The position numbers and the translations under genes are program-made. From Bacteroidia bacterium (lineage in GTDB: Bacteria; Bacteroidota; Bacteroidia; J057), in NCBI GenBank assembly GCA_033391075.1, contig JAWPMV010000001.1, positions 7,130,001-7,194,000 on the forward strand: DNA of 64,000 nucleotides. The letters run 5' to 3'. The notes beneath the pieces are model-generated. The model was not told where the DNA came from and ran no database searches. It saw only the letters and a program-made list of their open reading frames with translations. Below, in pieces: positions 57,301-63,689 of the stretch. The number at the start of each line of letters is the position of its first letter. The first letter of the stretch is position 1.

Positions 57301-57433
57301 GGTCGATCCGGATGAAGATCTCATCTTCATTTTCCTCTCCAACCGCATCCATCCTAAATCCAATAACTGGAAACTCAACCAGCTGCGAATCCGTCAACGG
57401 ATTCACCAGGCGGTTTATGATGCTTTAGACTAA
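54392..57433 (+). CDS. GH3-like domain, active site degenerate, fused to a beta-lactamase-type hydrolase
   Basis: A 1,013-residue envelope protein with an N-terminal signal or anchor. Residues about 45-340 follow the GH3 (NagZ-like) fold: MFILVDSAK, HQPGGLLFRNYD, PLLIGLDERSE, GKELGLDFLLSPAFAPV. The KHFPGHGDT loop that gives the His/Asp acid-base pair is replaced by KAFFPGIFD (205-213). The nucleophile position may survive as Asp272. A GH3 C-terminal domain follows (about 370-545). Residues about 550-1013 are a serine hydrolase of the class C beta-lactamase type: SxxK at Ser611-Lys614, a YSDAN motif near 816 and HTGFTG near the end, with a long insert between. Related fusions act on peptidoglycan; the GH3 half here is probably inactive. 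Confidence 0.85.
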   Translation: MRNRLHVFGMWIAGSMVALTATLYSPEVKHRTVPVAFLQAESRWADSIVQNMSTSAKINQMFILVDSAKEDVADTSLYTFLQEHQPGGLLFRNYDLKTQYYSTKKAQEVSDVPLLIGLDERSEDPNWIHLPDALALSSIEDEELLKELGKGLGKQGKELGLDFLLSPAFAPVYTAQNRNRLSGREKILNKGISKEKLLAVPKEVKAFFPGIFDSLKIREELAPYKALAKAGAPALMLEREQLSPIKTHFHKKGLIQESLKDEIGFEGLLMVDISDLNTQDKSESYLRKAVQVGVDLLMINRVQLPDAHFIVQDMLNRGAMDVQDLNKHVKRSLLARTWTAKKSHQIGSGEEDSLSIDKSQIAYLNQRISNAKLTLLRDREGLIPFSHLRDKRIHLSSLGEEVPHLLSGMRSYGPVSNTDFRPGEKSPWAALPVRTLRTYNPVILSLSGQVPDERRDTAFISSVKKLTEETDVIFVNFASTEALEVMPEFSQVLQVYGSDSLSQAQTAQLLFGGIAAAGKLPAEVGPYAYESGLKTEISRLKTSRPEAVGIDSKELAVIDSIVYEGIGSYAMPGCQVMVIKGGNIIFNESYGHHTYARRRGVFPTDIYDLASVTKVAATTMAAMHMYEKGKLKPEHRLGRFFRDQIVMVDSIRVLDTLFVGLDSVMRQDTALLASLEPKVDTQSLFVKVWMGSRPGPWLDTLELPGDSVILVKSVKAGKMKKRGSVFQARIGEMMSHTSGLPAGLPIRRFTNYQSKRRKIGKYDRYFQPRRDSLYSIQVAGGFYLRNDYLDSLWQDSKLIEMSPAKEYEYSDANMILIQQAIDSINRQPMDSFLQRVYYERLGMQNTAFRPRERFEEDRLIPTEYDARWRGQLLRGYVHDPTSALMGGVAGNAGLFANAGDLAILFQMLLNGGTYGGERYLSARTIKTFTRTQGAHRGYGFDKQPGGPYIIAESASPRTYGHTGFTGTCVWVDPDEDLIFIFLSNRIHPKSNNWKLNQLRIRQRIHQAVYDALD

Positions 57434-57447
57434 AGCATCAGCGTTTT
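57418..57447 (+). terminator. Terminator hairpin overlapping the stop codon
   Basis: TGATGCTTTA (57418-57427), loop GAC, TAAAGCATCA (57431-57440), then GCGTTTT. The stop codon TAA is the first part of the right arm. Confidence 0.75.
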
Positions 57448-57450
57448 AGG

Positions 57451-57515
57451 GTGTTAGTGTGTTAGCGCGAGTATCAAAAAAACCTCGTACCCTAATACCC
57501 AAACACCCTAACACA
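57451..57515. repeat. Octamer-repeat palindrome, copy C
   Basis: Left arm units GTGTTAGT, GTGTTAGC, GCGAGTAT (57451-57474); right arm units CTCGTACC, CTAATACC, CAAACACC, CTAACACA (57484-57515), followed by a T run. An 8-bp period runs through both arms. It lies between the hydrolase gene and the convergent toxin gene. Confidence 0.8.
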
Positions 57516-57518
57516 TTT

Positions 57519-57824
57519 TTAAAAAGGAAGCTCACTCTCGTGCAAAACGAGCAGGATCAATACCCGATCGGGTAGGACTTGAAAAATAACACGAAAATCT
57601 CCGGCAAGGGAAGCGATCCGATAGTTTTCAGATCCATTTTTTACTCCTTCACATACAGGAAAACGTTCGGCGAATAGAGGGATTTCCCCAAAGACAATAT
57701 CAAGGAAATCATTCATGAGTTCCTCTGCTTCTCGGGTTGCGCCTTCTTCCAGTAGGTGTGAATAAATGGAATGAATGTGCTCGGAGGCTAATTTTGTAAG
57801 TACGACTTCTCTTCTTTCAGCCAT
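57519..57824 (-). CDS. RelE/ParE-family toxin
   Basis: A 101-residue protein of the RelE/ParE fold: the N-terminal helix pair (SEHIHSIYSHLLEEGATREAEELMNDFL), a beta sheet with NYRIASLAGDFRVIFQVLPDRVLILLVLHE, and the expected length. In the family it is a ribosome-dependent mRNA endonuclease or gyrase poison; which one cannot be told. The antitoxin gene overlaps it by 37 bp, a normal arrangement for antitoxin-first pairs. Confidence 0.85.
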   Translation of the reverse strand: MAERREVVLTKLASEHIHSIYSHLLEEGATREAEELMNDFLDIVFGEIPLFAERFPVCEGVKNGSENYRIASLAGDFRVIFQVLPDRVLILLVLHESELPF

Positions 57825-58099
57825 TTAGGGTAGCGTGCGAAAAATTCCTCTTTAGTAAGCTCTCCGCTTTCTTTTGATGCACGGATCAGCTCGTTAAATG
57901 ATGTTAAATCCATAGCTTTTCCACTTCCGTTTGAAATGCGACTGCTTTTAAATACTAATGATTTTTCTGTCTCTTTGGCGCGGCTAACCGCAGCAAGCAG
58001 GTGATAGACTTCTTCTGCCAGCTCAGGATGCGTTACGGCATCTATTCTGATTTCAGTAAGCTTGCCAGAGGTGTCTTTAATTACCTGAATTCCATCCAT
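57788..58099 (-). CDS. Antitoxin of the RelE/ParE pair
   Basis: A 103-residue protein read first in the toxin operon. It has a beta-strand start (IQVIKDTSGKLTEIRIDAV), a helical middle and a charged, helical C-terminal part (TSFNELIRASKESGELTKEEFFARYPKW) that would wrap the toxin. No clear DNA-binding domain is visible, unlike many antitoxins. Its role rests mainly on the overlap with the toxin gene. Confidence 0.75.
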   Translation of the reverse strand: MDGIQVIKDTSGKLTEIRIDAVTHPELAEEVYHLLAAVSRAKETEKSLVFKSSRISNGSGKAMDLTSFNELIRASKESGELTKEEFFARYPKWLKEEKSYLQN

Positions 58100-58163
58100 G
58101 CAACAAGAATTTATTTCTAATATACGGATTTTAACCCGCTTATGAAAGCAGTGCTAAAGTATA

Positions 58164-58171
58164 TATCTTTG
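58164..58171 (+). promoter_or_regulatory. Promoter box upstream of nuoH
   Basis: TATCTTTG exactly fits TAnnTTTG, 62 bp before the TTG that opens the nuoH frame. Transcription from it would start about 58178, so translation should begin downstream of that point. Confidence 0.45.
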
Positions 58172-58232
58172 GTACAAATCTGCTGCCATAGAACCTATTT
58201 TAATCAACATATCTTACGGTTTTTACCTGCAA

Positions 58233-59321
58233 TTGTTTCTCACGCTAAATGTCGTTCTGATTTATGCGCTGGTAGCAGTATATGCAGAGCGGAAGATTTC
58301 TGCCTTTATTCAGGACCGTCTGGGGCCAATGGAAACGGGGCCTTATGGCTTGTTTCAAACCCTGGCAGATGTCCTCAAATTGGTATTAAAAGAACCGATC
58401 ATCCCGAGTCTGGCAGATAAGAAACTTTTTTTGCTGGCACCGGCTATGATCTTTGTCTCGGTGTTTGCAGCTTTTGCCGTTTTGCCTATAGGTCCGGGGA
58501 CAGCAGGTTCTGTAACTTCTATTGCACTTCTTTATATCATGGGGATTGTTGCGATAGATGTCATAGGCTTATTGATGGCAGGCTGGGGCTCCAATAATAA
58601 ATATGCCATGCTGGGATCGAGTAGGGCAGTGGCACAAATCATTTCCTATGAAGTACCTGCTTCCCTTGCTTTGTTGGTAGCCATCATGATGTACGGGAGC
58701 CTGGATTTGCAAGAACTTTCCGCAGCTCAGGGTATTTATGCCAGTGAGCCTGTTTATTTTCTGGGAATTTGGGAGGTGACAGAAGTCGGTGGCTTTTTGT
58801 CCTGGTCCATTTTCCGCTATCCACATCTCCTAATTGCCTATATCATCTATTTTATAGCTTCTCTGGCGGAATGTAATCGAGCTCCCTTTGATATTCCTGA
58901 AGCAGAATCGGAATTGGTAGCTGGCTATCATGTAGAATATGGCGGATTTCAATTCGCCCTGGTTATGCTTTCCGAATATGTGAAAATGTGGATCGTTGGG
59001 CTCGTGGCTGCTGTAGTTTTTCTGGGAGGCTGGAATACAATTTTACCCAACCTTTATTTCACCGAAAGTTTTTCACTTCCATTAGCTGATTGGACCTCTG
59101 GACCTGCGGATACAGCATCCGGGGCTTTTTGGGGGGCTTTCTGGATATTGGGAAAAAGTCTGCTTGCCGTATTTGTTCATATGTGGATCAGGTGGACTTA
59201 TCCGCGTTTTCGGGTGGATCAATTGATGCGTTTATGCTGGAAAGTGTTAACCCCGATTGCCCTGGGCCTCTTTTTGATTAGTGGCATCTGGAAACTTTGG
59301 GAAGTATATCAACATATCTAG
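58233..59321 (+). CDS. nuoH: NADH-quinone oxidoreductase subunit H
   Basis: A membrane subunit of complex I, at least 362 residues with about eight helices. Family motifs include YAERKISAFIQDRLGP, YGLFQTLADVLKLVLKE, ECNRAPFDIPEAESELVAGYHVEY and RWTYPRFRVDQLMRLCWK. The frame has no ATG or GTG: it is open from about 58158, and the only standard start is the TTG at 58233, which leaves a short N-terminal helix. A rarer start (for example ATA at 58188) would restore about 15 residues. It carries the quinone-binding region and is operonic with the next two genes. Confidence 0.92.
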   Translation: MFLTLNVVLIYALVAVYAERKISAFIQDRLGPMETGPYGLFQTLADVLKLVLKEPIIPSLADKKLFLLAPAMIFVSVFAAFAVLPIGPGTAGSVTSIALLYIMGIVAIDVIGLLMAGWGSNNKYAMLGSSRAVAQIISYEVPASLALLVAIMMYGSLDLQELSAAQGIYASEPVYFLGIWEVTEVGGFLSWSIFRYPHLLIAYIIYFIASLAECNRAPFDIPEAESELVAGYHVEYGGFQFALVMLSEYVKMWIVGLVAAVVFLGGWNTILPNLYFTESFSLPLADWTSGPADTASGAFWGAFWILGKSLLAVFVHMWIRWTYPRFRVDQLMRLCWKVLTPIALGLFLISGIWKLWEVYQHI

Positions 59322-59323
59322 AT

Positions 59324-59722
59324 ATGGTGGATACCAAACAACTAAAGGAAAAATACATAGGTTTTAGTAATAAAGAACTGATACGTATAGTGCGAAATCG
59401 TACAGATTATACGACTCAGGCAATAGAAGCCATTCAGGAGATTTTGGAAGAAAGGGCCCTCGAAACAGAAGAGATAGACCTCATTTTGGATGAGATCATT
59501 GCGGAGGATAAAGTTGAGCAAGCGCTGGAAGAGGAATCCCTGAACTATTGGGAGAAATTGTTGTTGGTATCTATACCTATCATAGGTTTTATCCTGTACC
59601 TCATTTTCCGCCTGCGAAATAAAGAGGTTAAATACAGTAAAAGAATTGCTAAAAGTCTCACGTATTCTTTGCTTGGGACTATAATTTTTGCAGTTTTCAT
59701 TATCGTCTGGATGAATCAATAA
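59324..59722 (+). CDS. Small membrane protein between nuoH and nuoI
   Basis: A 132-residue protein with a start at 59324, two bases after the nuoH stop. The N-terminal half is soluble and helical (MVDTKQLKEKYIGFSNKELI, with many Glu/Ile repeats) and the end has two membrane helices (LLLVSIPIIGFILYLIF and YSLLGTIIFAVFIIVWM). I do not recognise a family. It overlaps nuoI at TAATG, so translation is coupled. Its position suggests an accessory factor for complex I or its assembly. Confidence 0.72.
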   Translation: MVDTKQLKEKYIGFSNKELIRIVRNRTDYTTQAIEAIQEILEERALETEEIDLILDEIIAEDKVEQALEEESLNYWEKLLLVSIPIIGFILYLIFRLRNKEVKYSKRIAKSLTYSLLGTIIFAVFIIVWMNQ

Positions 59723-60429
59723 TGCCAAGAAGAAATAGCTATATCGGAAGTATTTGGGGAGGATTGAAAAATTCCTTTTCCGGCCTGGGGCTGACTTTCC
59801 GCCACCTCAAAAAAGGCTATAAAACCCGTACACCTGTCGGGGTGGAAAATGAACGCTATTTTGAAGAAGCAGATCAGAACGTAACCATCCAGTATCCGAA
59901 AGAGAAAATTCCCATTCCGGATTTGGGGCGTTATCGTCTCCATATGGAAACAGATGATTGCATCGTCTGTGATAAGTGTGCGCGCATATGTCCGGTTGAT
60001 TGCATCGATATCGAAAGCTTTAAGGCTGTTGATGATCTGGGCTATACTTCTGATGGTTCAAAAAAGAGACTGGAGCTTCCGGTTTTCGATATTGACATGG
60101 CCAAGTGTTGCTTTTGTGGCCTGTGCACCACGGTTTGCCCCACCGAATGCCTGACGATGACCAAAGTATATGATTACAGTGAGTACGATCGGGACAATTT
60201 TATGTACCATTTTGGTGCAATGAGTCCTGAGGAAGCTGTTGTAAAAAGGAAAGCCGCTGAAGAAATTCAATTGGCAAAGAAAGCTGCCAGGTCTGCTGAA
60301 TTATCTGATACCTCCGCTCCCAAACCCAAATTGGGCAAGCCGCTCATGAAGAAACCGAAGATGGGCAAACCGCTCATGAAGAAGCCAAAGATGGATTCGC
60401 CTTCTTCTCCTGATAAGGGGGATGAATAA
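59722..60429 (+). CDS. nuoI: NADH-quinone oxidoreductase subunit I
   Basis: A 235-residue complex I subunit with two [4Fe-4S] ferredoxin motifs: CIVCDKCARICPVDC and CCFCGLCTTVCPTEC. The conserved RYRLHMETDDC lead-in and the DYSEYDRDNFMYHFG region are present. The C-terminus (about 160-235) is a charged, Lys/Pro-rich tail with a 10-residue repeat (GKPLMKKPKM, twice in tandem at 60334-60393) that ordinary NuoI lacks. It couples electron transfer to the membrane arm. The other nuo genes are not in the window. Confidence 0.92.
   Translation: MPRRNSYIGSIWGGLKNSFSGLGLTFRHLKKGYKTRTPVGVENERYFEEADQNVTIQYPKEKIPIPDLGRYRLHMETDDCIVCDKCARICPVDCIDIESFKAVDDLGYTSDGSKKRLELPVFDIDMAKCCFCGLCTTVCPTECLTMTKVYDYSEYDRDNFMYHFGAMSPEEAVVKRKAAEEIQLAKKAARSAELSDTSAPKPKLGKPLMKKPKMGKPLMKKPKMDSPSSPDKGDE
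60334..60393 (+). repeat. 30-bp tandem repeat in the nuoI tail
   Basis: Two 30-bp copies (60334-60363, 60364-60393) encode GKPLMKKPKM each, differing at a few synonymous positions. A related KPKLGKPLM-type start precedes them. Confidence 0.8.
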
Positions 60430-60481
60430 AGCAGGAAGAATTTAAGAATAACGAACAAGGAATGGAGAAGTGAGATTAGAA

Positions 60482-60563
60482 GTGTTCTGGTGTTCTTGCT
60501 TGGGTCAAAGACAAGTCCAAAGACTCAACCCCTATACACCAACACGCCAATACTCCAACACGT
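60482..60563. repeat. Octamer-repeat palindrome, copy D
   Basis: Left units GTGTTCTG, GTGTTCTT, GCTTGGGT (60482-60505) and right units CTATACAC, CAACACGC, CAATACTC, CAACACGT (60532-60563). The 8-bp period is the same as in the other three copies; here the right arm is the longer. It is followed 22 bp later by a different palindrome. Confidence 0.72.
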
Positions 60564-60585
60564 TTTAAGATACCTCAAACAATCC

Positions 60586-60689
60586 TGTCATTGCGAGCCT
60601 GTACTATAGGCGAAGCAATCTCCTTGAAATCAAATAAGCTTTTTAAATCAAGGGGATTGCCGCGCTCTTGTTAAGAGCTCGCAATGACA
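60586..60689. repeat. Dispersed palindrome of the TCATTGCGAGC type
   Basis: TGTCATTGCGAGC (60586-60598) pairs with GCTCGCAATGACA (60677-60689); inner GCAATCTCC and GGGATTGCC parts pair too. This motif (CATTGCGAG ... GCAATC) is a dispersed intergenic palindrome that I recall from many bacterial genomes. It has no gene inside. Confidence 0.8.
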
Positions 60690-60728
60690 CGATGGTTTGT
60701 ATGTAAATAAGATGTTTTATCTATCTCC

Positions 60729-61436
60729 CTACGTCCAGGCAGGCTGCAATTGAGTTGCCTCCTTCATGATATGCATGATGCGCTCGATGGCTTCGATATC
60801 ATTGCCATCAGGTAAGGCATAGCAAATGCCTTCTTCCAAATCATAATCCTGAAGCATTTCCAGAAAAGCGTCTCGGATAAATTTCCTGACTTCATGGAAG
60901 GCATTTCCAACTTCCTCTAAAATCTCCAGCCTGCTTCCCAGCAAATAGATGATGTCCTCAAAGTCTTCACTCATGCGAATGTCATCTTTCCCTCTTTGCT
61001 GATAGGCTTCGATTTTGGCTGCGAGGTAATAAGCAGCGGGAAATATTTTTATGGCTGTTCCGTCTGGAAGCGGATATGAATTAGCGTGAAAGACTGCTTC
61101 TTCATACCATCTATTGGTATACCCGAGGCTTTCTGTAAACATGGGGAGCAAATTTACGGTCAGCTCAGCATGTATCCATGCGTGTTTTTTTCCGCACTCT
61201 TCTTCTGGTATATGTATGAAGCCTTTTTTCTCTAATTGTTGTTCCCAGGAGTAAAAACCTCCCAGAGTTGGAGCGGTAATTATGATATCGATGTCGTCTG
61301 TAGGCCTGTTTTCATAGGCCGCATGATCTGTGACATAAAGTTCCAGTACGGAGCCTCCCACAAAGACCACGTTATTCAACATTTCTCCCAATACAGTTGC
61401 CAGGTTCTGAATTTTATTAATGTTCCTGCTCGGCAT
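60729..61436 (-). CDS. Nucleotidyltransferase-fold protein, possible toxin
   Basis: A 235-residue protein with an MNT/nucleotidyltransferase fold: Gly-Gly-Ser at 27-29 (VFVGGSVLELY) and the Asp48-x-Asp50 pair in RPTDDIDIII. The AELTVNLLPMF segment is where a third Asp usually lies; it is Asn here. The rest is helical with FPAAYYLAAKIEAYQQRGKDDIRMSEDFEDIIYLL, typical of AbiEii-like proteins. These transfer nucleotides to tRNA or proteins in type IV toxin-antitoxin systems. The winged-helix gene overlaps it by 20 bp upstream. Confidence 0.75.
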   Translation of the reverse strand: MPSRNINKIQNLATVLGEMLNNVVFVGGSVLELYVTDHAAYENRPTDDIDIIITAPTLGGFYSWEQQLEKKGFIHIPEEECGKKHAWIHAELTVNLLPMFTESLGYTNRWYEEAVFHANSYPLPDGTAIKIFPAAYYLAAKIEAYQQRGKDDIRMSEDFEDIIYLLGSRLEILEEVGNAFHEVRKFIRDAFLEMLQDYDLEEGICYALPDGNDIEAIERIMHIMKEATQLQPAWT

Positions 61437-61959
61437 AGACCTGTTGCTTAATCTTTTTTTCCAACGCCTCTACTGCGATTTTGTGCTCTCTCGCTCTACC
61501 CACACGAATGGCATCAACAAGAGCCAACATTTCGTATAGATTCGGGTCTGTTCGTATGGCTTTTATGATGGAGGGATAAAGAGGGACGATTGACTGTCCA
61601 CGCATATTTCCTACAGGACTGGGCCATACGTAGGACTCCCTTTCTGAGACGATCAGATCGGACATAGGCTTAGCAGAATGTGCCGTGGGTATACCACGGA
61701 CCAGAGAACCGGGTTGAGCGGGGAATACATATTTTACTCCATGCTCGAGGAACTCCAAAAGCGAGGTGCGGAACACTTTTTTCTTTGAGCTATCAACCAG
61801 TCTCGCAATTTTCGAACGGTTGAGAGCCTCCGCGACCTCGGATTGACTCATATGCAAGGATTTTGCTATATCCGAATAACGCCAGGCCTCATCACCCAAG
61901 GATACTACCTTAAGTAAAATGACTATGTCCTGGGGTCTCATTCCATTGTGTTTGCGCAT
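61417..61959 (-). CDS. Winged-helix DNA-binding protein paired with the nucleotidyltransferase
   Basis: A 180-residue protein with an N-terminal winged-helix region (about 7-75): AWRYSDIAKSLHMSQSEVAEALNRSKIARLV is a clear helix-turn-helix, and KKKVFRTSLLEFL the wing or linker. The C-terminal part has PTAHSAKPMSDLIVS and a helical end (MLALVDAIRVGRAREHKIAVEALEKKI). It probably represses its own operon and may act as antitoxin. It is not the usual AbiEi layout. Confidence 0.75.
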   Translation of the reverse strand: MRKHNGMRPQDIVILLKVVSLGDEAWRYSDIAKSLHMSQSEVAEALNRSKIARLVDSSKKKVFRTSLLEFLEHGVKYVFPAQPGSLVRGIPTAHSAKPMSDLIVSERESYVWPSPVGNMRGQSIVPLYPSIIKAIRTDPNLYEMLALVDAIRVGRAREHKIAVEALEKKIKQQVYAEQEH

Positions 61960-62095
61960 AGCGAGGGTATCTAAATCGCGATTTGCGATTAAAATAGTAA
62001 ACTATAAAGACTTTTTAATACAAAAATCAGCCCAAACCTAATTCAGCTAAGAGAAATTTGGACTAAATACGAAGAGATATTCGGAAATTCCGCCT

Positions 62096-62761
62096 TTAGG
62101 AATAAAAAACGGCTACTTCTTCCAAATTTTTGCGCGAAAGGTCAGGAACCAGGGCTTCTTCCGGAGGATAGCCTACGGGCATTAGCAAAAATGCCCGTTC
62201 GTTGGAAGGCCTGCCGAGAACTTTCCCCAGAAAATCCATAGGGCTAGGCGTATGAGTCAAGGAAACCAGGCCGGCATGGTGAACAGCCGTCAAAAAGAAT
62301 CCTGCTGCCAATCCTACAGATTCATTTACATAGTAGTGTTTGCTTTTTTCTCCATTCTCCAGTCCATAGGTTTGTTTAAAAAGAATGATCAACCAGGGAG
62401 CGGTTTCGAGAAATTCTTTATTCCAATCGGTCTCAAAAACTTCCAGATCTTTGAGCCAATCCTCGGACATTCGCCCATGGTAGTTTTTATATTCCTCTTC
62501 TTCTGCGGCAATTCGAATCTTCTTTTTGATCTCCGGATCAGAAACAGCACAAAAAGTCCAGGGCTGCTTATGGGCGCCTGAGGGAGCAGTGGAACCGGCC
62601 AGGATCAATTTTTCAATGACCTCTTTGGGGACAGGCTTATCCGAGAATTGTCTGAGACTTCTTCTTTGTTCTAGCCAAAGGTGATAGGTTTCTGCCCTCC
62701 TTTTCATGATGGGGGCTTCATAACTTTCTTTTTGATAAGGAATGAATGAAGATACTTCCAT
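62096..62761 (-). CDS. Nitroreductase family flavoprotein
   Basis: A 221-residue FMN enzyme. RRSLRQFSDKPVPKEVIEKLI and APSGAHKQPWTFCAV are typical of the iodotyrosine deiodinase-like branch; the insert EEEYKNYHGRMSEDWLKDLE would form the lid over the flavin. VNESVGLAAGFFLTAVHHAGL is the shared helix. It reduces nitro or halogenated compounds with NADPH; dehalogenase activity is possible but unproven. It is divergent from the SDR gene across 69 bp. Confidence 0.88.
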   Translation of the reverse strand: MEVSSFIPYQKESYEAPIMKRRAETYHLWLEQRRSLRQFSDKPVPKEVIEKLILAGSTAPSGAHKQPWTFCAVSDPEIKKKIRIAAEEEEYKNYHGRMSEDWLKDLEVFETDWNKEFLETAPWLIILFKQTYGLENGEKSKHYYVNESVGLAAGFFLTAVHHAGLVSLTHTPSPMDFLGKVLGRPSNERAFLLMPVGYPPEEALVPDLSRKNLEEVAVFYS

Positions 62762-62830
62762 GAAGATTGCTTTCTTTTTATTCGGGATTCTGCGGCTAAT
62801 TTCCGTATTTCAACGCAAAGCTCAAATTAC

Positions 62831-63622
62831 ATGAACATCTCTTTATTAGGAAAGCGTGCCTTCGTTTGTGGTAGTACCCAGGGAATCGGTCGTGCAGTAG
62901 CTGAAGTTTTGGCGAAACAGGGAGCCTCTCTAACCTTACTGGCCAGAAATGAGGAAAGCCTGAAAGAAGTACAGGCATCATTGACTTCAGGTCCCGATCA
63001 GCAACACGACTATCTGGTAGTTGATTTTTCTGATCCTGAGGGATTGAAGCAGAAGGTAGCAGCCTATTTGGATGCAAAAAAAGAAGGAATTCATATCCTG
63101 ATCAATAATACGGGGGGACCTAAAGGAGGGCCTCTCATAGATGCGAAAGTTGAGGAGTTCTTTGGGGCCTATCGTATGCATCTGGCTTGCAATCATTATT
63201 TGGTTCAGGCTTTGGTTCCCGGGATGAAAGAAGCAGGCTATGGCCGAATTATCAATGTTATTTCTACTTCTGTAAAACAACCCATTCCTGGATTGGGGGT
63301 CTCTAACACCACAAGAGGAGCAGTTTCTTCCTGGGCAAAAACCCTGGCAGGAGAACTGGCACAATTTGGAATTACGGTAAACAGTGTTTTGCCCGGATTT
63401 ATCAATACCGGACGCCTGGATTACGTAATACAGACACGCGCCGATAAAGCTGGTCTGAGTTTTGATGAAATGAAGGAAAGTTTTGCCAGCTCTGTCCCGG
63501 CCCGTCGAATCGGAAAGCCTCAGGAAATTGCAGAAGTGATCGGCTTTTTGGCTAGTCCCGCTGCTTCCTATGTATGTGGGGTAAATCTGCAAGTAGATGG
63601 AGGGCGTACACAAGCCCTTTAG
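62831..63622 (+). CDS. Atypical SDR oxidoreductase
   Basis: A 263-residue classical-length SDR. Cofactor loop CGSTQGIGRAVAE (from 13), NNTGGPKGG replacing NNAG, and an active-site Ser in NVISTSV are seen. The catalytic YxxxK is replaced by Ser158-N-T-T-Arg162. This SNTTR change is known in a beta-ketoacyl-reductase-like subgroup, so activity may differ from normal FabG-type enzymes. The C-terminal GVNLQVDGGRTQAL is conserved. Confidence 0.87.
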   Translation: MNISLLGKRAFVCGSTQGIGRAVAEVLAKQGASLTLLARNEESLKEVQASLTSGPDQQHDYLVVDFSDPEGLKQKVAAYLDAKKEGIHILINNTGGPKGGPLIDAKVEEFFGAYRMHLACNHYLVQALVPGMKEAGYGRIINVISTSVKQPIPGLGVSNTTRGAVSSWAKTLAGELAQFGITVNSVLPGFINTGRLDYVIQTRADKAGLSFDEMKESFASSVPARRIGKPQEIAEVIGFLASPAASYVCGVNLQVDGGRTQAL

Positions 63623-63689
63623 GCCCAATTAGGTCTCAAGTTGAGGAAACGAGATAATACTCGTAAATTCGAAGCGTTACAATCTGAAC

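Noticed and set aside
57451-57515. Telomere-like repeat (CCCTAACA units)
   Set aside because: The units are few, degenerate and arranged as an internal hairpin; nothing suggests a chromosome end.
57519-58099. Novel system around the RelE-like pair
   Set aside because: Gene sizes, order and overlap are those of an ordinary type II toxin-antitoxin pair.
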